Assembly: GCF_014648295.1 (NCBI RefSeq)
Contig: NZ_BMQV01000005.1
Span: 62,001 to 126,000 of the forward strand
DNA from: Shewanella saliphila
Lineage (GTDB): Bacteria; Pseudomonadota; Gammaproteobacteria; Enterobacterales; Shewanellaceae
DNA length: 64,000 nt
Reading direction: 5' to 3'
Numbering within the stretch: the first letter of the stretch is position 1; every line of letters starts with the position of its first letter. Of the stretch, positions 15,759-24,868 are shown one piece after another. The notes under the pieces are model-generated. The model was not told the DNA's origin. It made no database searches and saw only the letters and a program-made list of their open reading frames with translations. A program made the translations under genes and the position numbers.

Positions 15759-17213
15759 TTAACTCGTTGAAAGTGGCCCCAGCAGCAACTTAGCTTGTTG
15801 CAAAGCAATCATTTCATCTTCACTCGGATTAAGCTCAATAACACTGTCGATTTGCATCGCCAACGATTGCCATAATGGCTCAATAACCTCTAAGTGTTCG
15901 TCATTGCCATGGGTCTTGGCTAAGGTAAGCAGATACGCGGCTTGCACCACATCAATACGGCCTAAAATACCGTCGGCTAATGCCACACTGAGCTCTATCA
16001 TTGCAGTCACATTGTGACCATACTTAATTGCTTGGTGCAAATAACCTTCAGCTTTAACACGCTGCTGTTGGCTGGCATTGTCGTCATGCAAAATGTGACT
16101 GCCACAATGCAGCATAGCATCAACTTGCCCTTGATCTGCCGCCTCGAGCATCCATTGCTCGCTGGCTGCTAAGTCAGATGAACAGCCCAGGCCTTCAGCC
16201 AACATTAATGCCAAATGAAACTGGGCATTGGGATAACCTGCTTGAGCCGCCTTATTAATCCACAAAAATGCATTTTCAAACTGTTGGGCCTGGTAGTACA
16301 ACACTCCAAGGTTAGACATTGCCTCAGCGTTTTCAGCATTGGCAGCAAGGGTGAGTAAACGTTCGGCCTGAACCAAATCAACCTCAAATTGGTCGCTGCC
16401 CACAAGATAAAAAAAGCCTTGTAATGCTTGCGCTTCGACAATGCCACTGTCGGCCGCCTGCGCAATTAACAGCTCACCCTCACAGAGATTGACCTCACCG
16501 CGATAGCCGTGCAATAAACTAACACCGTGTTCAAATATAGCTGCGTGATGCTGCAGTGAAGCCAACTCAAACCAATAACCTGCTTGAGCAAATGCCTCTG
16601 CTGCGGTGCTGTGTTCACCCTTGGTCGGCAGCTTGCTTTGAGTTGAGCTAACATCAGCGTCTTGTGCCAAAGCTTGCTCTTGTCCTTGTAACATAAGGCC
16701 TTTGGCTTTTAACGACATCCCCACCAAATATTGTGCTTCTGCGTCATTATTCATCACCGCGCGGTAACACAAATCTCGCCCCGCAAACGAATCAAAAGGC
16801 TCAAAGGTATAACTCGGCGAAACTTGTTGATGCACCACGGGATAGAGTTTATCGACCAGACGTAAAATATTGGTTATCGATTTTTCAGCTATCGTGACCA
16901 ATTGCGCCTGGGTTAAGTGGTATTTTTCAGGGTGAGCACCACGATTACCGTCACTGCGTAAACGGTGTAACGCACGCACAATGGGAGGGTCAATTAGCCT
17001 AGCGGTGTGTAATTGTTCAATGCGGTCGTATAAATTAGGGCTAGAAAACATCAGCCCATGAGGGGTAGCTAACTGGCTGGCAAGCTTATGAGTAAAGCTG
17101 CGAATATACACCAGTGCTTGGGTTGGAATATCACGTACATAACTTTTAGCTAAGCGATAATCTTCAGTTAATTGCTCGGAGAAACCATCAATAAACGCGG
17201 TATCATTCAACAA
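15759..17213 (-). CDS. DUF4145-like N-terminal domain fused to Sel1 repeats
   Basis: A 484-residue cytoplasmic protein with no signal peptide. The N terminus (about 1-125) resembles DUF4145, a helical domain often found with nucleases or restriction-type proteins, with LHRLRSDGNRGAHPEKY as its conserved histidine motif. The rest (about 155-440) consists of Sel1/TPR-like helical repeats, recognisable from AEAMSNLGVLYYQA, NAQFHLALMLAEG and VDAMLHCGSH. Such repeats mediate protein contacts. The start appears to be TTG at 17213, with AGGAG about seven bases upstream. Flanked by a YciC-like membrane protein and a two-helix protein on the same strand, suggesting a small operon. Function unknown. 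Confidence 0.7.
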   Translation of the reverse strand: MLNDTAFIDGFSEQLTEDYRLAKSYVRDIPTQALVYIRSFTHKLASQLATPHGLMFSSPNLYDRIEQLHTARLIDPPIVRALHRLRSDGNRGAHPEKYHLTQAQLVTIAEKSITNILRLVDKLYPVVHQQVSPSYTFEPFDSFAGRDLCYRAVMNNDAEAQYLVGMSLKAKGLMLQGQEQALAQDADVSSTQSKLPTKGEHSTAAEAFAQAGYWFELASLQHHAAIFEHGVSLLHGYRGEVNLCEGELLIAQAADSGIVEAQALQGFFYLVGSDQFEVDLVQAERLLTLAANAENAEAMSNLGVLYYQAQQFENAFLWINKAAQAGYPNAQFHLALMLAEGLGCSSDLAASEQWMLEAADQGQVDAMLHCGSHILHDDNASQQQRVKAEGYLHQAIKYGHNVTAMIELSVALADGILGRIDVVQAAYLLTLAKTHGNDEHLEVIEPLWQSLAMQIDSVIELNPSEDEMIALQQAKLLLGPLSTS

Positions 17214-17236
17214 TGGTTTCTCCTTTTTGCAGCAAC

Positions 17237-17953
17237 TTATTTATCGGTTTCTACCGGCTGACGGTTAACCATATACAATCTAAATAAGGCAATATTGACA
17301 AATAAACCTAAAAACGCGAACAAGGTTTCGACCACCAATTGTAGTGGAAATCCAACCTGGGTAGCTAATTGGGTAAACACACCAGCAAATAACGATAGTG
17401 GTACATAAAGCATTAATACTGCAATGGTTTTAAATGCAATTGAGCCAGCACTAAAGCTAAAGCTCTTTTTAATGGCTTCTAAAGGCGTTAAGCGTTCAAC
17501 CACAACCATAAAGTTGACATAGGCTAAGCGGGCAAACAAATACAGGCTCACCACAAGTCCAATTAACCAAAGTGGTCCAAATGCAGCAAAAATCATTACA
17601 GGCGCTAAAATCGCTAAACCAGAAAAGACGCCCGCTAATAATAACGGTGGTACAAACGGTAAGCTGGCTTTTAAAATTTGCCCAGACGATAATTCATGGC
17701 CTTGTGAGCGCAATTCTAAAAACAGCGTTAGCGCAGCAATAAGCAATGAAAACACCAATAAAAGCAACATCATCACGGCTGCGTGAGATGCACCAAATTG
17801 AGGGTTTTCAGGGTCAGCCATTAGCATTTCATTACCAAGCCACAACTGAATTGCCACTTGGATGACTAACAAAGGTAAAGTCAGTGATGCCAGCTGACGA
17901 ATGTGGTTTCGAAAAAAGTTTAATGCTTCAGTCAAAATAGCAAACAATGACAT
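17237..17953 (-). CDS. YciC-like (UPF0259-type) inner-membrane protein
   Basis: Polytopic membrane protein of 238 residues with about six hydrophobic segments, beginning with LNFFRNHIRQLASLTLP and ending FRLYMVNRQ, both similar to E. coli YciC. Function of the family is not established. It starts 23 bases upstream of the DUF4145/Sel1-type gene on the same strand, so it is likely the first gene of that group. Confidence 0.65.
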   Translation of the reverse strand: MSLFAILTEALNFFRNHIRQLASLTLPLLVIQVAIQLWLGNEMLMADPENPQFGASHAAVMMLLLLVFSLLIAALTLFLELRSQGHELSSGQILKASLPFVPPLLLAGVFSGLAILAPVMIFAAFGPLWLIGLVVSLYLFARLAYVNFMVVVERLTPLEAIKKSFSFSAGSIAFKTIAVLMLYVPLSLFAGVFTQLATQVGFPLQLVVETLFAFLGLFVNIALFRLYMVNRQPVETDK

Positions 17954-18124
17954 GTAAATTCCAATAATCGATTAATCAATAAATATGGCGCTTAGGATAC
18001 CCAAAAAAGCGTCAATTTGCACAATCGAAATGCGTAAATAATCGATCTCCTGTCGCATTTAGCTATTTCAGGGTAATATAGCAACCAAGTTTAGCCTTTC
18101 ATTATATTTTACAGGACAAGCATT

Positions 18125-18676
18125 ATGAAATTAGCATCTGCATTACCGATACTGTTTACCGTCTTAGCTATCTCTACACCTGCATCAGCAAGTTGGTTAG
18201 ATAAAGCATCTGAAGTGGCTAAAAAAGCAGTGGCGACACCTGCAGCGACAGAAACAGCAGAACAAGCAAGTACCAGCGGACAATCAACTGAATTAGTTGG
18301 CAGCGTTATGTCACAGCTTGGTTTAAGCCAAACTCAAGCAGAAGGCGGCCTTGGCTCGCTTTTAAGTTTAGCGCAAACCAATTTAGGTGATAATGATTTC
18401 AGCCAATTAACCAGCAGCATTCCTAATGCAGACAGCTTATTGGCTGCAGTACCTTCATTGTCATCAGACAGCGGTATGTCAGGCTTATTATCACAAGCCG
18501 GTGACCTAGGCTCAGCGTTACAAGGTTCTGCCATGGTGTACGACGCATTTGAAAAGTTAGGCATCTCGAAAGAGTACATCGCGCCAATGGTTGATATTGC
18601 TAAAAACTACCTAGAACAAAGCGGTAGCGAAGGCACAGTTGGTTTATTAACCCAAGGCCTAGGCTCGCTTTTATAA
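18125..18676 (+). CDS. DUF2780 family secreted protein
   Basis: Function unknown. The 183-residue product has a signal peptide (about 1-23, TPASA/SWLD) and a mature part dominated by Ser, Gly, Leu and Ala with repeated VxSQLGLSQTQAEGGLGSLL-like helical segments, the pattern of DUF2780 proteins (VcgC/VcgE type) of marine gammaproteobacteria. ACAGGA precedes the ATG by about seven bases. A strong terminator follows, so it is probably monocistronic. Confidence 0.75.
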   Translation: MKLASALPILFTVLAISTPASASWLDKASEVAKKAVATPAATETAEQASTSGQSTELVGSVMSQLGLSQTQAEGGLGSLLSLAQTNLGDNDFSQLTSSIPNADSLLAAVPSLSSDSGMSGLLSQAGDLGSALQGSAMVYDAFEKLGISKEYIAPMVDIAKNYLEQSGSEGTVGLLTQGLGSLL

Positions 18677-18706
18677 GCACCATATCGCAATTGGTTAACA
18701 TTAATT

Positions 18707-18741
18707 AATCCCAAGCCATTCGCTTGGGATTATCATTTTTG
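18707..18741 (+). terminator. Rho-independent terminator of the DUF2780 gene
   Basis: AATCCCAAGC (18707-18716) pairs with GCTTGGGATT (18722-18731) around a five-base loop, followed by ATCATTTTT. Confidence 0.8.
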
Positions 18742-18780
18742 CTAGCATTAAATTGATGTAGCCTCAATAGTGGAGTCAAT

Positions 18781-19233
18781 ATGATCGCCAAGCTAAAACA
18801 GTTTATTCAATCGCATGCACAAGAAAGTAGCCCTGAAGAAAAAGCCCAGCACCTTAATTTAGCCGCTGCGACTTTGCTGCTAGAAGTGGTTTATGCTGAC
18901 GAAAAACTGGCTGACGCCGAAGCTGCTATATTGCCCGAAATGCTCATTAATACCTTAGGCATTAGCGCTGAACAAGCTAAAACCTTAGCTGACGAGGCCA
19001 AACAAGCGCGTCATGATGCTATATCGCTATTTGAGTTTACAGCTGAAGTTAATGCTCAATTTAGCCTCGAAGATAAACATACCTTATTGTTGTCGATGTG
19101 GCGTTTAGCTTATGCCGATGGCGAGTTATCGCAATATGAAGATCAAATCATTCGCCGCACCGCAGATTTACTTTATCTTAAGCACAGCGAACTGATCCAA
19201 ATGCGTAATATTGCTATTCAGCAAACTAGCTAA
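18781..19233 (+). CDS. TerB-family (tellurite-resistance-type) protein
   Basis: A 150-residue cytoplasmic all-helical protein of the TerB fold. Two pseudo-symmetrical acidic motifs characteristic of the family are visible: VVYADEKLADAEAAIL (about 35-50) and LAYADGELSQYEDQII (about 108-124), which are thought to bind divalent metal. No other tellurite-resistance (ter) genes are nearby, so this is a stand-alone family member; stand-alone TerB proteins have no settled function. Convergent with yjeH, six bases apart. Confidence 0.8.
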   Translation: MIAKLKQFIQSHAQESSPEEKAQHLNLAAATLLLEVVYADEKLADAEAAILPEMLINTLGISAEQAKTLADEAKQARHDAISLFEFTAEVNAQFSLEDKHTLLLSMWRLAYADGELSQYEDQIIRRTADLLYLKHSELIQMRNIAIQQTS

Positions 19234-19239
19234 AAAGCC

Positions 19240-20514
19240 CTAACTCGTTTGTAATTGCTTACGTTGTAAATGTGCCTTTTGCCACCACATGAAGGGCGCA
19301 ACAACCGCAATCAACACCATGACATACAACATGTTTTCGGCCAAGGCGATGCCTATCCCAATACAAAACACACAACCTGTCGCCACTAACGGTAAATACC
19401 GCTTGCTGAGTAACTTTGCTGCCGACAACATGGCCAGTAAGTAAATAATCACAAAAACCCCATTACTCCAGGCAATTAACGTTTCTAAGTCGTGCCCAGA
19501 ATAAAAGGTGAGTACAATCACCACCGCCATACTGCCAAGAATGCCAAAGAGTGCTCTAAACGGCACACCATGACGATTTAACTTCACAAAGTATCTGGGC
19601 AAAATACCTTCTTTACTAAAGCTCCACAATAAACGCGCAGCGCTCGCTGAATAGACGTTTACAGTCGCTAAGCCGCTGGCAATACCTAAAATCCCAATCA
19701 CTTGTGCACCGTAACCATGCAAAAAGCTGTCACTGAGTAGGTAATCAAACGCACTTATCATTGCTACACCAGCTTTGTCCGTAGGCACCATTAACAGTAA
19801 AAATGTACAGGCAAGGTAAATGATCCCAACAAGCACTGTGCCCATCAATATGGCGGGCAGCATGTCTTTGTCTGGACGGCGAAAATCACTGGCTAAATGC
19901 GTCATCGCCTCTATGCCTAAAAAGCTCCAAAAACCAATACCCAGAGCCACCATTACTGTATCTATTTGCGGGTGGCTGGCTTGATTAAATGACTCAAGCT
20001 GCTCAGAGTTAAGCCCGCTGGCACCAAATAGCAAAGCCACCACAGTTACAATGGCTAAGGTTAATGCAAATTGCAGCTTGGCTGATACTTGAATACCGCG
20101 CACATTCAGGCCCATTAGCAATAACACCACAACCAGCTCAGCCACTAACTGCCAACTGCCATGCAGTGGTATCAAGGCATTCATAAACTGCAGTGTCATT
20201 AAAATAGCCGCAGGGGCGCCAATTGGGATCACCAATAAGAAGATTAACCCTACGGTTCTGCCCGCCGTGCTACCGAAAGCTTTTTCGACAAAATAAGCCG
20301 GCCCTGCCGCATGAGGAAAGCGGCTCGCCAATAAACCAAACACTAACGCCACCGGAATAATCGCCAAGGTTAAAATAAACCAAGCCAAAAGCGCTCCAGA
20401 ATCAGCCACCGCAATGGTCATCTGCGGTAAAATAAACACACCAGTGCCCAACAATGTGGTGGCCATTAACCCTGCGCCTTGCCAACGTCCAATAGTTCCT
20501 GTTATCTGATTCAT
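19240..20514 (-). CDS. yjeH: YjeH-like L-methionine/branched-chain amino acid exporter
   Basis: APC-superfamily transporter of 424 residues and about twelve helices, with the unwound first helix GTGVFILPQM and the helix-6 region GFWSFLGIEAM that line the substrate site. E. coli YjeH exports methionine and branched-chain amino acids. The divergent neighbour is an Lrp/AsnC regulator, 171 bases away, which fits amino-acid-responsive export as in the brnFE/lrp arrangement. Substrate is inferred from family. Confidence 0.85.
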   Translation of the reverse strand: MNQITGTIGRWQGAGLMATTLLGTGVFILPQMTIAVADSGALLAWFILTLAIIPVALVFGLLASRFPHAAGPAYFVEKAFGSTAGRTVGLIFLLVIPIGAPAAILMTLQFMNALIPLHGSWQLVAELVVVLLLMGLNVRGIQVSAKLQFALTLAIVTVVALLFGASGLNSEQLESFNQASHPQIDTVMVALGIGFWSFLGIEAMTHLASDFRRPDKDMLPAILMGTVLVGIIYLACTFLLLMVPTDKAGVAMISAFDYLLSDSFLHGYGAQVIGILGIASGLATVNVYSASAARLLWSFSKEGILPRYFVKLNRHGVPFRALFGILGSMAVVIVLTFYSGHDLETLIAWSNGVFVIIYLLAMLSAAKLLSKRYLPLVATGCVFCIGIGIALAENMLYVMVLIAVVAPFMWWQKAHLQRKQLQTS

Positions 20515-20685
20515 AATGTTATTCTTGCTGTGATATATTGCGATATTATATGTGGCATTGATTCAACATTCTGCGGGTTAAACAGCGCAAGTTGCACTTG
20601 AAAACCGACAAAATGACAGATAATACATCTATAACCGCCAGTATGACGGCTAAGTCATGTTAGCGTTTATTCAGGAATACCGACA

Positions 20686-21114
20686 TTGGATAAATTTGAT
20701 AAAGCGATTATAAGCGAATTACGCCGCAATGCTCGACAGAGTATTTCGTTCATTTCCGAACAAGTGAATTTGTCACGCAGTGCAGTGACGGAGCGGATTA
20801 AAAAACTTGAACAAACCGGCGTTATTCGTGGCTACCAAGTGTTGCTCAGTGAATCGCAAAAACAAGGCGTATCAGCCTACTTTGAAATTCAACATCGTTG
20901 TGCCCGCTGCGCAGAAGTGATTCATATTTTTAATACCATTCCTGAGGTCATTACTTGCCAGGGGATCACTGGCGATATGGACTTACTGGTTTATGTTCAT
21001 GCCAATTCAATGCAACGATTACATGAAATCCGTGAATTTATTGATGCACAAGCTGACATCATTAAAATCAAAACCCATGTTGTGCTGAGCGAGTGGATTA
21101 ATAATCAAGCTTAA
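20686..21114 (+). CDS. Lrp/AsnC-family transcriptional regulator
   Basis: Regulator of 142 residues: an N-terminal helix-turn-helix (about 4-52; LDKFDKAIISELRRNAR and LSRSAVTERIKKLE) followed by a RAM/effector domain (about 65-138) with GITGDMDLLVYV, the usual ligand-loop region. The initiation codon is TTG at 20686, supported by AGGA nine bases upstream and by the canonical first residues of the family. It is divergent from yjeH, its likely target. A CARCAEV cysteine pair in the effector domain is uncommon for this family. Confidence 0.85.
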   Translation: MDKFDKAIISELRRNARQSISFISEQVNLSRSAVTERIKKLEQTGVIRGYQVLLSESQKQGVSAYFEIQHRCARCAEVIHIFNTIPEVITCQGITGDMDLLVYVHANSMQRLHEIREFIDAQADIIKIKTHVVLSEWINNQA

Positions 21115-21222
21115 CAATACTCGCTGTGTGAGATTTCCAATAAAAGACTGCGTTAATTCTTACAAATCAAGCACACTTGGCGTTACACTTATAATCGTAA
21201 ATTATCTTCTACATGAGTCAAT

Positions 21223-22962
21223 ATGCAACAACAAACTAGCGCTGATATGAATTTATTATGGGGTCAATTAATCCTCGAAGAGCTCGCGCGTTTAGGCGTT
21301 AAACATGTGTGCATGGCACCAGGGTCTCGTTCAACGCCGTTGACTTTAGCAGCCGCCAGCCAAACCAAGTTAACTCGTCATATTCATTTTGACGAACGCG
21401 GTTTAGGCTTTATGGCGCTCGGGCTTGCTAAGGCCAGTAACGCCCCTGTTGCTATCATCACCACCTCAGGGACTGCAGTAGCAAACTTATATCCTGCAAT
21501 AGTAGAAGCCTGGCTCACCCATGTGCCTTTAATTATATTGTCAGGCGATCGTCCCAATGAGTTGATTGATTGCGGAGCAAACCAAGCGATTGTGCAGCCC
21601 GCTATTTTTGCAGGCTACGCCAAACAATTGAATTTACCGACACCAGATATCGCTTATCCTGCTAATGCTTTATTATCCACCATCGACCATGCAATCGCCA
21701 ATCAGCATCAACCGGTGCACATCAATTGCATGTATCGTGAGCCGTTATACCCGAGTGAGCTCGTCACATTGGCCCATGTAAAAAAAACCGCCAGTGTCAC
21801 TACAGCCACTTACTTAGCGCCGCTAAACGCATGGTTTGACAATAATAAACCCTTAACTCGTTATGCTGCGCTTAACGGTTCAGAGTTACCCACCACAGAC
21901 ACTTTAATGCGCTTTGTGCACGGCAAAGGGGTGATTGTTGTGGGAACATTATCACCTGCAGATAACCCGCAGCTTATTGTTGCATTGGCACAAAAACTCG
22001 GTTGGCCAGTTGTTGTTGATGCGCAATCACAATTACGCCAGCACCCTGGGGTTATAGGTCATATTGATCAATTATTGCTAAATACCAAAGCCAGTAAGTT
22101 ACTCGAACAAGCTGAGCGAGTATTAGTGTTTGGTGGTCGTTTTATTTCAAAACGTCTGATCCAGTATTTAGCCCAACAACATTGGCACAGCTACTGGCAA
22201 GTGTTAAGCCACAGCGACCGTTTAGATCCAACCCATCAACATAAACAAGTATGGCAAACCAGCGTGCAAGCGCTCTGTCAATTGCCTTGGCCGCGTTCAT
22301 CAGACGCCAATTGGGCACTGCCATTATTGCCATATAATGAGTCTTTAGAATCACTCCTTAAGCAGCAAATTGACAACACTAGCTTTGGTGAGGCTCAGGT
22401 GGTTAGAGCCATTGCAGCAAGCCAAACCGATCAACATACCTTATTTATTGGCAATAGCTTACCCATTAGGCTTTACGATATGTATGCCCCTATTGCGACC
22501 AATACGCCTGCGATTTACACCAATCGCGGCGCCTCTGGTATTGATGGTCTTATCGCCACGGCATGTGGGGTAGCCGCTGACAAACAAACGCCAACTACAT
22601 TGATTATTGGTGATTTATCTTGTTTGCATGACCTTAACTCAATGGCACTGCTCAAACAGATGACTTGCTCATTTGTGCTAGTCATTATCAACAATGATGG
22701 CGGCAATATTTTTAACTTATTGCCAGTGCCCAGTGAAAACTTGCGCAATGACTTTTATCGCTTAAGCCATGGGCTAGAATTTGGTTATGGTGCTGCAATG
22801 TTTGGCTTGGCTTATCGACAAGTTGACGACATTGAGTCGTTCCAGCAAGCGTATCAAGAGGCATTTGAGTTTAACTGTGCATCAGTTATCGAAGTCAATG
22901 TCGCGCCAAATCAAGCCAGCGATCAAATTGCGCAAATTAACCAATGGGTGAAACAACACTAA
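21223..22962 (+). CDS. menD: SEPHCHC synthase MenD
   Basis: Thiamine-diphosphate enzyme of menaquinone synthesis: adds the succinic semialdehyde unit from 2-oxoglutarate to isochorismate. Length 579. Seen: the N-terminal PYR domain with [14 protein letters not shown] and [12 protein letters not shown] (containing the catalytic Glu region), the middle domain, and the C-terminal PP domain with [11 protein letters not shown]...NNDGGNIF, the ThDP/Mg2+ motif. First gene of menDHCE; the stop codon overlaps the menH start (TAATG). Menaquinone is the electron donor for CymA encoded about 9 kb away. Confidence 0.97.
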   Translation: MQQQTSADMNLLWGQLILEELARLGVKHVCMAPGSRSTPLTLAAASQTKLTRHIHFDERGLGFMALGLAKASNAPVAIITTSGTAVANLYPAIVEAWLTHVPLIILSGDRPNELIDCGANQAIVQPAIFAGYAKQLNLPTPDIAYPANALLSTIDHAIANQHQPVHINCMYREPLYPSELVTLAHVKKTASVTTATYLAPLNAWFDNNKPLTRYAALNGSELPTTDTLMRFVHGKGVIVVGTLSPADNPQLIVALAQKLGWPVVVDAQSQLRQHPGVIGHIDQLLLNTKASKLLEQAERVLVFGGRFISKRLIQYLAQQHWHSYWQVLSHSDRLDPTHQHKQVWQTSVQALCQLPWPRSSDANWALPLLPYNESLESLLKQQIDNTSFGEAQVVRAIAASQTDQHTLFIGNSLPIRLYDMYAPIATNTPAIYTNRGASGIDGLIATACGVAADKQTPTTLIIGDLSCLHDLNSMALLKQMTCSFVLVIINNDGGNIFNLLPVPSENLRNDFYRLSHGLEFGYGAAMFGLAYRQVDDIESFQQAYQEAFEFNCASVIEVNVAPNQASDQIAQINQWVKQH

Positions 22963-23753
22963 TGGTCATCATCCGTCGTTTTGGCCACCCCAATTTACCC
23001 GCACTGGTGATGTTGCATGGCTTTTTGGGTAGCAAAGACGACTGGTCTATTTTAATGCCACATCTAAGCCAATACTTTCATTGTATCTGCATCGACTTAC
23101 CGGGCCATGGCGCTAACCACTTGGTATTAGACTCCCCCGGATTTCGCCAGGTTGCCGCGCATATCGTTGCTAAAGTTAGCGGACTTGGCATTAAGCAGTT
23201 TCATTTACTTGGGTATTCATTGGGCGGCCGTATTGCATTGCATATTGCCAAAGATTTTCCTGACTCTCTGCTGAGTTTAACCCTAGAATCTGCTCATCCA
23301 GGGTTAACCGATGACACCCAACGTGATGCGCGCGCCAAAAGCGATGGTTTATGGGCTAGAAAGCTACAACAGTTACCCATAACAGCCTTTTTGTCGCTAT
23401 GGTATCAACAGGCAGTATTTAACGACCTTAGCAAACAACACAAACAGCAGTTAATCACCTTACGCAGTCATAACGCCCCTGAGCGCCTGAGTAACTGCTA
23501 CCTTGCCACTTCACTTAGCTTACAACAAGACTGCAGAGCCGTATTGAGCCAACTGTCATGTCCGTGTTATTACCTGTATGGCATGGATGACACTAAATTT
23601 GCTCAGGTGGCTAAAGATTGGCAGGCTGAAAATGGCAAAGATCAATTACAACTGCAACCGCTAGCAGCTGCAGGACACAATATACATAGCCTTCACCCTA
23701 AATTATTTAGCGACACACTACTGACCTTACTTAATCCATCCCATCCAGCTTAG
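22962..23753 (+). CDS. menH: SHCHC synthase MenH
   Basis: Alpha/beta-hydrolase-fold lyase that removes pyruvate from SEPHCHC to give SHCHC in menaquinone synthesis. Seen: MLHGFLGSKDDW (oxyanion loop), nucleophile elbow GYSLGGR, the acid region YGMDDTKF and the catalytic His in AAGHNIHS. The ATG at 22962 overlaps the menD stop; six codons of upstream open frame lie inside menD. Length 263 residues. Confidence 0.93.
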   Translation: MVIIRRFGHPNLPALVMLHGFLGSKDDWSILMPHLSQYFHCICIDLPGHGANHLVLDSPGFRQVAAHIVAKVSGLGIKQFHLLGYSLGGRIALHIAKDFPDSLLSLTLESAHPGLTDDTQRDARAKSDGLWARKLQQLPITAFLSLWYQQAVFNDLSKQHKQQLITLRSHNAPERLSNCYLATSLSLQQDCRAVLSQLSCPCYYLYGMDDTKFAQVAKDWQAENGKDQLQLQPLAAAGHNIHSLHPKLFSDTLLTLLNPSHPA

Positions 23754-23761
23754 GAGGCGTG

Positions 23762-24868
23762 ATGCAGCCTGTCGACGAGTTAACCATTAGCGCGGTCTCT
23801 TTGTATCGATACCATATTGCGCTCAACCCGACCTTGCCGGTAGCCAAACAGCGTATTGATCACCGCAAAGGTGCATTAATCGTCGTCACCCTGACCGATG
23901 AGCAACACCATAAACAACAAGCTTGGGTTGAAATAGCGCCGTTATCAGGCATTGATGTTGAAGGGCTGGCCATTGAAGGCTTTAGCCAAGAGTCACTCGA
24001 TGATGTCATTGCCTCTTTATCACATAGCGCAACGTTACTCATTGGTAAGTCGCCTAATGAATTAATCGCTTTAGCCGCCACATCACCTTTGCCCTCTGTC
24101 GCATTTGGGTTGAGCTTATTGCATGCCAAAATCACTGAGCAATTGCCCTGTAGGATTGATAACCCACACACCCAGTCGGCAACAGTACCACTGGTTTATG
24201 TCGGCATGAGTGAGCAACAACTGCAGGCTAAACTGCTGCAAAATGGCACCATAAATAGCGTAAAGGTCAAAGTGGCACAAACCACAATGGAACAAGAAAT
24301 TGCCTTTATTTACCGAGTGCTAGAACTTGCACCACAGGTGAGTTTGCGACTTGATGCCAATCGAGGTTTTAGCCTAGAGCAAGCCATCGACTTTTTGGCC
24401 TGTTTACCCAAAGACAAAATAGAATACATTGAAGAGCCTTGCATTAACCCTGCAGATAACCCACAAGTTTATCTGCAACTCGGTTTACGCTATGCCTTAG
24501 ATGAGTCACTAAACTCACCTGCGTTTGATGTTGTTAATGCGATAAAACAACAACCCGGAATTGGCGCGCTCATCATTAAGCCTATGTTGCTCGGCTCGCT
24601 TGCGGGTTTACAGCGCATGATCGAAGCCGCCCACAGTCATGGCGTACGCTGCATTTTAAGCTCTAGCTTAGAGTCCGATATCGGTATTAATGATTTACGG
24701 CTTGTCAGCCAGGCCTTAACGCCTAACGAAACTCCTGGGCTCGATACATTAAGTGCATTTAGGCAAACATTACTGCTGACAACACCGACTTCAACCCAAC
24801 TCAACCAAAACGCCCTGTCGTTAATTAATCATGCGGGTGAAGAAAATGAGGCAGCAAACTCTTTATGA
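23762..24868 (+). CDS. menC: o-Succinylbenzoate synthase MenC
   Basis: Enolase-superfamily dehydratase that converts SHCHC to o-succinylbenzoate. Seen: the catalytic lysine motif SVKVKV, metal ligand Asp in LRLDANRGF, metal Glu in YIEEPC, the third ligand in ALDESL and the second Lys in LIIKPMLLGS. AGGAGG precedes a GTG-ATG pair; the ATG at 23762 is preferred because the GTG would be only one base from the Shine-Dalgarno sequence. It overlaps menE by four bases (ATGA). Length 368. Confidence 0.93.
   Translation: MQPVDELTISAVSLYRYHIALNPTLPVAKQRIDHRKGALIVVTLTDEQHHKQQAWVEIAPLSGIDVEGLAIEGFSQESLDDVIASLSHSATLLIGKSPNELIALAATSPLPSVAFGLSLLHAKITEQLPCRIDNPHTQSATVPLVYVGMSEQQLQAKLLQNGTINSVKVKVAQTTMEQEIAFIYRVLELAPQVSLRLDANRGFSLEQAIDFLACLPKDKIEYIEEPCINPADNPQVYLQLGLRYALDESLNSPAFDVVNAIKQQPGIGALIIKPMLLGSLAGLQRMIEAAHSHGVRCILSSSLESDIGINDLRLVSQALTPNETPGLDTLSAFRQTLLLTTPTSTQLNQNALSLINHAGEENEAANSL

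Noticed and set aside
15759..17213. Interpretation of the DUF4145-like/Sel1 gene and neighbours as a phage-defence system
   Set aside because: No nuclease, helicase, protease or other effector motif is visible in the three genes, and the surroundings are ordinary chromosomal genes.
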